A DNA stretch of 49,624 bases from Frankia gtarii (GTDB lineage: Bacteria > Actinomycetota > Actinomycetes > Frankiales > Frankiaceae): positions 1 to 49,624 of the forward strand of contig NZ_JAMPTM010000017.1 of assembly GCF_025403375.1 (NCBI RefSeq), in the 5' to 3' direction. The notes under the pieces are model-generated. The model was not told the DNA's origin and did no database searches. It saw nothing but the letters and a program-made list of their open reading frames with translations. Shown piece by piece: positions 28,638 to 36,948 of the stretch. The translations under genes were made by a program, and so were the position numbers. The number at the start of each line of letters is the position of its first letter. The first letter of the stretch is position 1.

Positions 28638-31019
28638 TCAGGCCCAGCCGCGGCCCTGGGCGGGCGGATCGGGGGGAAACGACTCGCGCCCCGGCGGATC
28701 GACCCCCGGCGGCGGTTCGGATCCGGCCGGCAGTCGGCCCATGATTCCGCCCCCCGGCACGTCGGGGATCTCGATGTCGAACCAGACCCGTTTGCCGCCT
28801 GGGGTGGTCTCGACTCCCCAGGCCAGCGACAGCGCCTCCACGAGCAGCAGGCCCCAGCCCGACTCGGGGTCGGGCTTGTTCGCCGCCGCCGCGCCCGGCC
28901 GCGGCAGATGCCCGCCCTCGCGGTCCTCGACACTGATCCGCAGCCGGCCGGGCTCCAGTGACGCCCGCAGCACCAGGTCGCTGCGCGCGTGCAGGACCGC
29001 GTTCGTCACCACCTCGCTGACCAGCAGGGTCGCGTCGTCCACCGCGGTGATGCCGTAGTCGAGCATGACGTCGCGCATCGCCATCCGGGCCTGCCCGGCG
29101 GAGGCGGCCACCGCGGGCAGCGCCAGTTCGAGCAGCGGCGGGTTCACGGACTGGGTGGTCAGCACCAGCAAAGCCGTGTCGTCGTCGGTGCGAGCCGGCA
29201 GGTCGGCTGCGATCAGGCAGCGTTCGAGCAGCGAACGGGCCGTCTCCTCGGCGGGGCCCTCGCCGGTGCCGGCGACCGTGTCCGGGCCGAACCAGCTCCG
29301 CGCGGCGAAGCTGTCGCCGCGGGTCCGGCGGCGCCGGTCGGCCCCAGCGCGGCGATCCCCGCCGGCGCGGAGATCCTCCCCGGCCCGGCGGTCCGGGCCG
29401 GTCCGACGCTCCCGGCCGCTGCGGCGGTCAGCCATGCCCCGCGGCGGTCCGAGGGAGGGCCCGGGCGCCCGCCGGTCGATCCAGACGCCGGTCGACGCCC
29501 CGCCCGACCCATTGGCCGGCCCACCGGCCGCATCGGCGTCCTCGGCGCTCGCCCGACGACCGTCGTCGGGGGTGCCGTCCGCCGCGGTCAGGCCGGACCG
29601 CGCGGCGGCCACCCGGGCGCGTTGCTCGATCAACCCGCAGCGCAGGTTTTCCAGGCCGTCGACCAGTGGCCGGCGCCGCGACTCCACCAGTCCGTCGGTG
29701 AACATCACCAGGGCCGACCCCGGCGGCAGCGTCACCGTCGTCTCGCTGAAGCCGCCGCCCTCGCCGACGCCGAGCGGCAGGCCCGGGTCGAGCACCAGGT
29801 AGTCCGGGTCCTCGTCGGGGAGAATCACCAGCGGGGCGGGGTGCCCGGCGTTGGCGATGGTCGCCCGGCCGGTGTGCCGGTCGTAGACCGCGTAGATGCA
29901 GGTGGCCAGCTGCAGGCCGGGCAGCAGGCCGACGACCCGATCCAGCCGGGTGAGGACCTCCGCGGGACACCAGTCCTCCAGCGCATAGGCCCGCAGGGCC
30001 GCGCGGAGCTGGCCCATCACCGCGGCGGCCCGCAGCCCACGGCCCATCACGTCGCCGATGGCGACCCCCACCCGGCCGCCGGACAGCGGGATCACGTCGT
30101 AGAGGTCGCCGCCGACCTCGGTACCGGCCGTCCCCGGGCGGTACTCCATGGCGATCTCGACGCCCTCGAGGGCGGGCGGATGGGCCAGCAGCAGTGAACG
30201 CTGCAGGGTCAGCGCGGACTCCTGAGCCTCCTTGAAGCGCAGGGCGTTGTCCAGCGCGAGGGCGCCGCGACGGGCCAGGTCCTCCAGCAGGGAGACCTCG
30301 GCGTTGGTGTAGAAGCCCGCGCGGCGGCCGACGGTGATGGCGCCGAGGATCCGCCCGTGCGCCGACAGCGGCACGTTCACCGTCGGGCCGCCCTGGATGC
30401 GGCGGAACTGCTGGTAGGCGGGCTCGTGCGGAAACGACAGCGAGGCCCGCACCTTGTCGAAGTCGGGCAGGCAGTATGTCTGCCCGTTGCGCAGCACGAT
30501 GCCGGGCGGGAAGTCGTCGGTGAGCGTGGGATGGCGGATCGCGACGACCGCCCGCATGATCTTGTCGACCTTCGGATCGACGAAGACGCTGGCATCCAGC
30601 CGCACGTCGTCTCCGTCGCGCACCCAGACCATCGCGCCGGTGCCGAAGCGCGGCACCGCGAGCCCGGCGAGCAGGTCCGGGACGTGCTCCGGATCGAGGG
30701 TGCCGGCGAGGACGAGGCCGGCGTCGGCCAGGAACGACGACGGCGAGGCGGCCGGCCCACCCCTGCCATCGCTGCCCGCGCCACCGCGCAGCGCGCGGGC
30801 GATCCCCCACGCGCCGCGCAATCCCGCGGACGCCGAGCGGCGTACCTGCTGCGACATTCGGGCCGCCCCCCGCGAACTGCGGTCGAGTTCGGCATCCGCC
30901 GCGACGGTGATCGCGGGCATGCCGGACGAATTCTCGGTGACAGGTCCGGACGTCGGGGCTGAATCCTTCCGCCCCCGACCGAATCCGACTCTCGGGACTA
31001 CGCCGTAACGGCCAGTCAC
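28638..31019 (-). CDS. GAF - PP2C (SpoIIE) phosphatase - HATPase regulator
   Basis: Domains in order are a GAF-like sensor (about residues 90-265), a SpoIIE/RsbU-type PP2C phosphatase with GGDLYDVIPL, GDVMGRG and LVMFTDGLVE, and a C-terminal anti-sigma-type HATPase with LLVSEVVTNAVLHA and GWGLLLVEALSLAWG. Such proteins act in partner-switching control of alternative sigma factors, with both anti-sigma kinase and anti-anti-sigma phosphatase parts in one chain. A ~130-residue Arg-rich insert with DRRAG/ERRTG repeats splits the PP2C domain before its last motif (DDDTALLVL). The start is uncertain: GTG at 31019 has GGGTGG 5 bases upstream; ATG at 30920 is the main alternative. The upstream frame to 31109 looks non-coding. 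Confidence 0.85.
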   Translation of the reverse strand: MTGRYGVVPRVGFGRGRKDSAPTSGPVTENSSGMPAITVAADAELDRSSRGAARMSQQVRRSASAGLRGAWGIARALRGGAGSDGRGGPAASPSSFLADAGLVLAGTLDPEHVPDLLAGLAVPRFGTGAMVWVRDGDDVRLDASVFVDPKVDKIMRAVVAIRHPTLTDDFPPGIVLRNGQTYCLPDFDKVRASLSFPHEPAYQQFRRIQGGPTVNVPLSAHGRILGAITVGRRAGFYTNAEVSLLEDLARRGALALDNALRFKEAQESALTLQRSLLLAHPPALEGVEIAMEYRPGTAGTEVGGDLYDVIPLSGGRVGVAIGDVMGRGLRAAAVMGQLRAALRAYALEDWCPAEVLTRLDRVVGLLPGLQLATCIYAVYDRHTGRATIANAGHPAPLVILPDEDPDYLVLDPGLPLGVGEGGGFSETTVTLPPGSALVMFTDGLVESRRRPLVDGLENLRCGLIEQRARVAAARSGLTAADGTPDDGRRASAEDADAAGGPANGSGGASTGVWIDRRAPGPSLGPPRGMADRRSGRERRTGPDRRAGEDLRAGGDRRAGADRRRRTRGDSFAARSWFGPDTVAGTGEGPAEETARSLLERCLIAADLPARTDDDTALLVLTTQSVNPPLLELALPAVAASAGQARMAMRDVMLDYGITAVDDATLLVSEVVTNAVLHARSDLVLRASLEPGRLRISVEDREGGHLPRPGAAAANKPDPESGWGLLLVEALSLAWGVETTPGGKRVWFDIEIPDVPGGGIMGRLPAGSEPPPGVDPPGRESFPPDPPAQGRGWA

Positions 31020-31396
31020 CTGGTCCACCCGCGGAAGTCTAGTTCGGTAACCGGATATCGCGCATGGCGAGAATCTCGGCCCGACCCGGGAGCGGTACCC
31101 CATCGCCATCCCTTCGCACCCTCAAGCCGGCTTTGCCACAGCCGATCCCGCGCCGGAGGAGCATGTGTCGCACCTGGGCGGCCGACCGTCCGTCGGCAGC
31201 CGGACAACCGCCGCGGTGGGACAGTTCGGAGCAGTGGGACCGATCGGACTGGTCGGACCGGTCGGGGCAGATCGGGCAGGCCCGCGATGCTCGATGCGCC
31301 GTCGGCGACCAGGACAGCCGGCATCCCGCCTGCGCCAGCGACGCCGCCAGAGTGGGTACCGGTCCAGACGGGGCCATGGGTACAAGAAAGGATCAC
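31020..31396. promoter_or_regulatory. Divergent promoter region SpoIIE-like / aglA
   Basis: This ~375-bp gap shows short tandem similarity around 31218-31275 (ggaccg/ggtcgg-type repeats of about 9 bp). GAAAGGA at 31386-31392 is the aglA ribosome-binding site. No operator could be named. Confidence 0.4.
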
Positions 31397-33190
31397 ATGG
31401 GGATACATCATTCCAGTACTGACTATTACACGAGTGGATCGAGGTCTGGTAACGGGGGGGAAACCCCCCGTTCGTCTCCGGGCAGCATTGGTGACCGGGA
31501 TGCCGGGTGGTGGCGGCGGGCCGTGCTGTACGAGGTGTACCTGCGCAGCTTCGCCGACTCGGACGGCGATGGCGTCGGCGACCTCACCGGGCTGCGCCAG
31601 CATCTGCCGGCCCTCGCGGAGCTGGGCGTGGACGCCCTGTGGATCACACCCTTCTACCGGTCGCCGATGGCCGACCATGGCTACGACGTCGCCGACCACC
31701 GCGATGTGGACCCGCTGTTCGGCAGCCTCGCCGACCTCGACGCGCTGCTCGCCGACGCCGCCGAGGCCGGTCTCGCCGTCCTCGTCGACCTCGTCCCGAA
31801 CCATTCCAGCTCGGCGCATCCGGCCTTCCAGGCGGCGCTGGCGGCCCCGCCGGGCGGACCCGAGCGGGAGCTGTACATCTTCCGCGACGGGCGGGGACCG
31901 GACGGCGCCGAGCCCCCGAACAACTGGATGTCCGTCTTCGGCGGCCCCGCCTGGACCCGGGTCCCCGACGGCCAGTGGTACCTGCACCTGTTCGACACCG
32001 GGCAGCCCGACTGGAACTGGGATCACCCCGCGGTGCGGGCCGATCACGAGACGACCCTGCGCTTCTGGCTCGACCGGGGCGTCGACGGCTTCCGCATCGA
32101 CGTCAGCCACGGCCTGGTCAAGGACGGCGAGCTGCGCGACAACCCGCCCGGTCTGGTGCTCGACGACAGCGGGTTCCGGGAGGATGGCGAACCGCGGGTC
32201 TGGGATCAGGACGGCGTGCACGAGATCTACCGGACCTGGCGGGCGATCACCGACGAGTACACCGCCCGGGACGGCCGCCCCCGGGTGCTGATCGGGGAGA
32301 CCTGGGTACGCGACCCGACGCGCCTGGCCCGGTACGTCCGCCCCGACGAGCTGCACCTGACGTTCTCCTTCTCCCTGCTGAGCGCTCCATGGTCGGCTCC
32401 GGCCTGGCGGACGGTGATCGACACCGAACGCACGGCACTCGCGGCGGTGGGCGCGCCGGCCACCTGGGTGCTGGCCAACCACGACGTGGTGCGGCCGGTG
32501 ACCCGTTACGGGGGCGGGGAGGTGGGCACGCGCCGCGCCCGGGCGGCGCTGCTGACCCTGCTCGCCCTGCCCGGTGTCGCCGTGCTCTACCAGGGTGACG
32601 AGCTGGCGCTGGCGCAGGCCGACGTGCCGCCGGCGGCGCGCCAGGACCCGGCGTTCACGCGCTCGGGGGGCACTCTGCCGGGACGGGACGGCGCCCGCGT
32701 GCCGCTGCCCTGGTCGGGCGACGCACCGCCGTACGGGTTCACCGCGGACGGAGTCGACCCGTGGCTGCCGCAGCCGCCCGGTTGGGCCGGCCTCGCGGTG
32801 CTCGCGCAGGCCGGCGATCCGATGTCGACCTGGCGGCTCCTGCGCGGGGCGCTCGCGCTGCGCCGGGCCCTGCCTCACCTGCGCGGCGACGAGCTGCACT
32901 GGCGCGACGACGCACCCGCGGGCTGCCTCGCCTTCGACCGGACGGACGCCGACGGGCGGACGGACGCCGACGGGCGGACCGCCGGCGCGGCGGCCCTCGA
33001 ACGGGCGACCCCGGGGGCGCCCACCTCGGTGGGGCCGGCGAGAATGACATGCGTTATGTCGGTAGGGCGGGAGGCGACGATCAACCTCGCCGGCCGGCTG
33101 GTGCTCGCGAGCGGACCTGTGGGTTATGACGGCGCGACGCTGACCCTGCCGCCGGATACCACGGCGTGGATCGCGCCCCGCGACGGCTGA
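31397..33190 (+). CDS. aglA: GH13 alpha-glucosidase
   Basis: This 597-residue enzyme hydrolyses terminal alpha-glucosidic bonds in oligosaccharides such as maltose or isomaltose. The four GH13 regions are present: DLVPNH (Asp131-His136), GFRIDVSHG with nucleophile Asp235, IGETWV with acid/base Glu301, and [10 protein letters not shown] with transition-state Asp363. The start [19 protein letters not shown] is typical of oligo-1,6-glucosidase/alpha-glucosidase subfamilies, and Rv2471 aglA is the recalled counterpart. The ATG at 31397 has GAAAGGA 4 bases upstream, favouring it over the longer frame from 31064. Two perfect 18-bp repeats encode a DADGRT linker near the C-terminus. The glbO gene follows 49 bp later. 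Confidence 0.92.
   Translation: MGIHHSSTDYYTSGSRSGNGGETPRSSPGSIGDRDAGWWRRAVLYEVYLRSFADSDGDGVGDLTGLRQHLPALAELGVDALWITPFYRSPMADHGYDVADHRDVDPLFGSLADLDALLADAAEAGLAVLVDLVPNHSSSAHPAFQAALAAPPGGPERELYIFRDGRGPDGAEPPNNWMSVFGGPAWTRVPDGQWYLHLFDTGQPDWNWDHPAVRADHETTLRFWLDRGVDGFRIDVSHGLVKDGELRDNPPGLVLDDSGFREDGEPRVWDQDGVHEIYRTWRAITDEYTARDGRPRVLIGETWVRDPTRLARYVRPDELHLTFSFSLLSAPWSAPAWRTVIDTERTALAAVGAPATWVLANHDVVRPVTRYGGGEVGTRRARAALLTLLALPGVAVLYQGDELALAQADVPPAARQDPAFTRSGGTLPGRDGARVPLPWSGDAPPYGFTADGVDPWLPQPPGWAGLAVLAQAGDPMSTWRLLRGALALRRALPHLRGDELHWRDDAPAGCLAFDRTDADGRTDADGRTAGAAALERATPGAPTSVGPARMTCVMSVGREATINLAGRLVLASGPVGYDGATLTLPPDTTAWIAPRDG
32941..32976 (+). repeat. Two 18-bp tandem repeats inside aglA
   Basis: gacggacgccgacgggcg is repeated perfectly (32941-32958, 32959-32976) with a further partial copy. 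It encodes a duplicated T-D-A-D-G-R unit near the start of the C-terminal domain. Confidence 0.88.
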
Positions 33191-33239
33191 GATCGTACCG
33201 GCGGTCCGGACGCGCGCCGATGTGACGCACAATGGATGG

Positions 33240-33644
33240 GTGAGCCAGCCCCACACTCCGGCCCAGCCCACGACGACCCTTTTCGATGCCGTCGGCGGGG
33301 AGCCGACGTTCCGCACCCTGGTCGCACGGTTCTACCAGGGGGTGGCAAACGATCCGGTGCTACGCCCGCTGTACCCGGAGGAGGATCTGGCGGGCGCGGA
33401 GGAGCGCCTGCGCCTGTTCCTCATCCAGTACTGGGGCGGCCCGAGCGACTATCAGGAGCTGCGGGGCCACCCGCGGCTGCGGATGCGGCACGTGCCGTTC
33501 GCGATCGGCCCGGTCCAGCGGGACGCCTGGCTCGCCGTGATGGGCGCGGCGGTCGACTCCCTGGGCCTGCCGCCCGACCAGCACAAGACGCTCTGGGACT
33601 ATCTGCGGATGGCGGCGAACTCGCTGCAGAACCGCGCCGACTGA
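33240..33644 (+). CDS. glbO: Group II truncated haemoglobin (trHbO)
   Basis: This 134-residue haem protein shows the trHbO landmarks. They are Tyr32 (B10) in RFYQG, Tyr45 (CD1) in [10 protein letters not shown], the strongly conserved QYWGGPSDY loop with GHPRLRMRH, proximal His84 (F8) and Trp97 (G8) in RDAWL. Numbering is shifted by nine from M. tuberculosis GlbO (Tyr23, Tyr36, His75, Trp88), and the sequence is close throughout. Such globins bind oxygen tightly and have been proposed to act in oxygen, NO or peroxide chemistry at the membrane. GTG at 33240 (after GGATGG) is preferred; GTG at 33222 is in frame. It is downstream of aglA and convergent with ettA. Confidence 0.95.
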   Translation: MSQPHTPAQPTTTLFDAVGGEPTFRTLVARFYQGVANDPVLRPLYPEEDLAGAEERLRLFLIQYWGGPSDYQELRGHPRLRMRHVPFAIGPVQRDAWLAVMGAAVDSLGLPPDQHKTLWDYLRMAANSLQNRAD

Positions 33645-33679
33645 GCTCGTCGCCCCAGCCGCCACCGGCGGCCCGCCGC

Positions 33680-33715
33680 CCGCCGCCCGTGCGGAATCTC
33701 CCGCTCGGGCGGCGG
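33680..33715. terminator. Bidirectional hairpin between glbO and ettA
   Basis: A perfect 10-bp inverted repeat (33680-33689 with 33706-33715, 16-nt loop) lies between the convergent stop codons of glbO and ettA. Confidence 0.72.
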
Positions 33716-33722
33716 TGGGGTG

Positions 33723-35405
33723 TCAGTCGCGGGTCAGCTTGCGGTAGGTGACACGATGCGGGCGGGCGGCCTCCTGGCCGAGCCGCTCGATCTTGTTGGC
33801 CTCGTAGTCGGCGAAGTTGCCCTCGAACCAGAACCAGCGGGCCGGGTCCTCGTCGGTGCCCTCCCAGGCGAGGATGTGGGTGGCGACCCGGTCGAGGAAC
33901 CAGCGATCGTGGGAGATGACCACGGCGCAGCCGGCGAACTCCAGCAGCGCCTCCTCCAGCGACCGCAGCGTCTCCACGTCGAGGTCGTTGGTGGGCTCGT
34001 CGAGGAGCAGGACGTTACCGCCGCGCTTGAGGGTCAGGGCGAGGTTGAGCCGGTTGCGCTCGCCACCGGACAGCACCCCGACGGGCTTCTGCTGGTCGGG
34101 GCCCTTGAACCCGAACGACGACACGTACGCCCGGCTGGGGAAGTCGACCTTGCCGACGACGATGTGATCGAGGCCGTCGGAGACGATCTGCCAGACGTTC
34201 TTCTTCGGGTCGAGGCCGGCCCGGGACTGGTCGACGTAGGCGATGTCGACGGTGTCACCGAGGACGAGGCTGCCCGCGTCGGGGCTCGCCTGCCCGGTGA
34301 CCATCGTGAACAGCGTGGTCTTGCCGACGCCGTTGGGGCCGATCACACCGACGATGCCGCCGCGCGGCAGGGTGAACGACAGGTCCTCGATGAGCAGACG
34401 GCCGTCGAATCCCTTGGCCAGGCCCTTGGCCTCGATGACCTGGTTGCCCAGCCGCGGGCCGGGCGGGATCTGGATGTCCTCGAAGTCGCGCGGACGGGCC
34501 CGGTCCGCCTCGGCGGCCAGCTCCTCGTAGCGGGACAGGCGTGACTTGCTCTTGGTCTGGCGGGCCTTCGGGTTGGAGCGGACCCACTCGAGTTCCTGGG
34601 CGAGGACCCGGCGCCGCTTGGCGTCCTTCTGGCCCTCGACCTTCAGGCGGCCCGCCTTGGCCTCCAGGTAGGTGGTGTAGTTGCCCTCGTAGGCGTGGGC
34701 GCGTCCCCGGTCGAGCTCGAGGATCCAGCCGGCGACGTTGTCGAGGAAGTACCGGTCGTGGGTGACGGCGAGCACGGCGCCGGCATACCGGGCGAGGTGC
34801 TGCTCGAGCCAGGCGACGCTCTCCGCGTCGAGATGGTTGGTCGGCTCGTCGAGCAGCAGCAGGTCGGGCGCCTCGAGCAGCAGCTTGCACAGGGCGACCC
34901 GGCGCCGCTCGCCGCCGGACAGCAACGACACGTCGGCGTCGCCCGGGGGCAGCCGCAACGCGTCCATCGCCTGGTCGAGCTGGCTGTCGAGCTCCCAGGC
35001 GCCCACTGCCTCGATCTTGTCGATGAGTTCGGCCTGCTCGCCGAGCAGCAAGTCGAAGTCCGCGTCGGGCGCGGACATCTTCTCGTTGATCTCCTCGTAG
35101 CGGGCGAGCACCCGGCGGATCTCGCGCACGCCGTCCTCGACGTTGCCGCGGACGTCCTTGGTCTCGTCGAGCGTCGGCTCCTGGGCGAGCATGCCCACCG
35201 AGTAGCCGGGACTGAGGAGTGCCTCGCCGTTACTCGGATGGTCGAGCCCAGCCATGATCTTGAGCAGGGACGACTTCCCCGCCCCGTTCGGACCGACCAC
35301 CCCGATCTTCGCTCCGGGCAGGAATGCCAGGGTCACATCATCGAGGATGACCTTGTCACCGTGGGCCTTGCGCGCTTTGCGCAACTGGAAGACGTACTGC
35401 GCCAT
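33723..35405 (-). CDS. ettA: ABC-F energy-dependent translational throttle protein
   Basis: This 560-residue protein has two ABC ATPase domains and no membrane helices. Domain 1 has GPNGAGKS (residues 38-45), LLSGGERRRVALCKLLLEA and LLLLDEPTNHLD; domain 2 has GPNGVGKTT, VLSGGERNRLNLALTLKRG and VLLLDEPTNDLD. The arm and linker (RRVLAQELEWVRSNPKARQ) match EttA, which binds the ribosomal E site and gates entry into elongation according to ATP/ADP level. The ATG at 35405 gives the canonical MAQYVFQLRKARK start; the frame continues upstream to 35705 without conserved sequence. Rv2477c is the recalled counterpart. Confidence 0.96.
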   Translation of the reverse strand: MAQYVFQLRKARKAHGDKVILDDVTLAFLPGAKIGVVGPNGAGKSSLLKIMAGLDHPSNGEALLSPGYSVGMLAQEPTLDETKDVRGNVEDGVREIRRVLARYEEINEKMSAPDADFDLLLGEQAELIDKIEAVGAWELDSQLDQAMDALRLPPGDADVSLLSGGERRRVALCKLLLEAPDLLLLDEPTNHLDAESVAWLEQHLARYAGAVLAVTHDRYFLDNVAGWILELDRGRAHAYEGNYTTYLEAKAGRLKVEGQKDAKRRRVLAQELEWVRSNPKARQTKSKSRLSRYEELAAEADRARPRDFEDIQIPPGPRLGNQVIEAKGLAKGFDGRLLIEDLSFTLPRGGIVGVIGPNGVGKTTLFTMVTGQASPDAGSLVLGDTVDIAYVDQSRAGLDPKKNVWQIVSDGLDHIVVGKVDFPSRAYVSSFGFKGPDQQKPVGVLSGGERNRLNLALTLKRGGNVLLLDEPTNDLDVETLRSLEEALLEFAGCAVVISHDRWFLDRVATHILAWEGTDEDPARWFWFEGNFADYEANKIERLGQEAARPHRVTYRKLTRD

Positions 35406-35590
35406 GTCGTCAACCCTAGGGCATCGCGGCGGCCAACCTCGCGGCGGTGATCGATGGGGTACCCGCCTGCTGCCCGCAACCGCCGGTCGGCCCTGTCCTC
35501 GCGCCATCGATGGGATACATCCACCGGATTGCGGGCACGGACGGTACGAGGGTCGACACAGAACGGCGAGAGGCGGCGGGACGGCGAGGC

Positions 35591-36925
35591 ATGCGTGCGG
35601 ATGATCATCGGTTCGGGCTTGCGGCCGAGGCCTATGTCTTCGGCTTTCCGCTGGTGAGCACCGTCCGGCTGAGCCGTCGGTTCGCCGACGGGGGGATCGG
35701 GCCACTCGCGCCCGCCGGGTTCAACGCCTTCGCCCACATACGGGATCTGCCGGGCCCATACTCGCAGTTCGTCGGCGTCCACGCGGACGTGCTGCACTCG
35801 GTGGCGCAGGTGGACCTCGCCCCGGGTCCGCTGGTCCTGTCCGTCCCGGACAGCGGTGATCGGTACAGCCTGCTGCTGTTCGTCGACGCCTGGCGCAACA
35901 ACTTCGCCTATGTGGGGCGGCGGACCGGCGCCGGGCGCGGCGGCGCCTACGTGCTGGTTCCGCCTGGCTGGGCGCAGGGCACGCCGCCGGATCTGATCCG
36001 CATCGAGACGCCAACCCGCCTACTGACCGCGATCGTCCAGTTCGGCTTCGACGACCCGGCCGACGCCCACACAGTTCACGGGCTCCAGGACGAGCTCCGG
36101 CTGAGTCCCCTGGATCCGGGCGCGCGCCGGGCGGAGGGACCGCCGGAGCGTTCGAAGAGCGTCTGCGACGACCTGCGGTTCTGGGAGGAGCTGCGGATCT
36201 GGCTGCGAGCCTGCCCCCCGCCGCCGGCTGAGGCCGACCATGCCCGCCGCTTCGCCCCGCTCGGGATCCTCGACGATCCCTCGCCGTATGTCGATCCTGA
36301 TCCGGCGCTGACCTGGTCGCTGCGCGGCGGGCTGCGCGCCGGCCGCGATCGGCTGGAACGCGTCGCTCACGCCGGGCGGGCGCTGAGCAACGGCTGGTCG
36401 AGCTCCCCGCACTCCCTCGACTTCAACCTGGACCACCTGGGCCTGGGGACTCGCGACGAGCCGGCGTGGCGGATGACCGACCGCGTCCAGGCCCGGCTGG
36501 CCCGGGCGATGACGGCGCGTCAGCCGATCGGCGCGACCCACGGCTACGAATGCATCGAGGCGACCTGCCTGGTGGATGCCGAGGGCCGCCGTCTGACGGG
36601 CGCGCACCGCTACCTCCTCGACCTGGCGCCGCCGCCTCCGGCGGCGTCCTGGTCGGTGACGATGTACGACGCCCCCGAGTACTACCTGGTGGACAATCCC
36701 CAGCACAGGTACTTCGTGGGCAGCCGAAGCCGCGGCCTGCGTCGCGGCCCGGACGGCTCGGTCCGCGTCCGCATCCAGAGCGATCCCCCGGCCGACGAGG
36801 TCGAGCAGGCCGACTGGCTGCCCGCGGCGACCGGCGACTTCCGGCCCGCGCTGCGGATCTACGGCCCCGGCGAGGAGGTCCTCGACGGCACGTACACGCC
36901 GCCCCCGATCCGCCGCATCGACTGA
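35591..36925 (+). CDS. DUF1254/DUF1214 protein
   Basis: This 444-residue protein combines an N-terminal DUF1254 region (LAAEAYVFGFPLVSTVRLSRRF, GFNAFAHIRDLPGPY, LVLSVPDSGDRYSLLLFVDAW) with a C-terminal DUF1214 region (PPPPAASWSVTMYDAPEYYL, RVRIQSDPP and GDFRPALRIYGP). These proteins are widespread but have no firm biochemical role. No signal peptide is visible with the ATG at 35591, so it appears cytoplasmic, whereas many family members are secreted. The frame extends upstream to 35447, but the extension looks like intergenic DNA. It is convergent with the GT39-like gene. Confidence 0.82.
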   Translation: MRADDHRFGLAAEAYVFGFPLVSTVRLSRRFADGGIGPLAPAGFNAFAHIRDLPGPYSQFVGVHADVLHSVAQVDLAPGPLVLSVPDSGDRYSLLLFVDAWRNNFAYVGRRTGAGRGGAYVLVPPGWAQGTPPDLIRIETPTRLLTAIVQFGFDDPADAHTVHGLQDELRLSPLDPGARRAEGPPERSKSVCDDLRFWEELRIWLRACPPPPAEADHARRFAPLGILDDPSPYVDPDPALTWSLRGGLRAGRDRLERVAHAGRALSNGWSSSPHSLDFNLDHLGLGTRDEPAWRMTDRVQARLARAMTARQPIGATHGYECIEATCLVDAEGRRLTGAHRYLLDLAPPPPAASWSVTMYDAPEYYLVDNPQHRYFVGSRSRGLRRGPDGSVRVRIQSDPPADEVEQADWLPAATGDFRPALRIYGPGEEVLDGTYTPPPIRRID

Positions 36926-36948
36926 TCGCCGGGTCTGGGCGACCTTAG

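Noticed and set aside
31064-31396. N-terminal extension of aglA
   Set aside because: The extension is not protein-like, and a good ribosome-binding site precedes the ATG at 31397.
31016-33316. Long minus-strand frame opposite aglA
   Set aside because: Shadow of aglA; all four GH13 motifs are on the plus strand.
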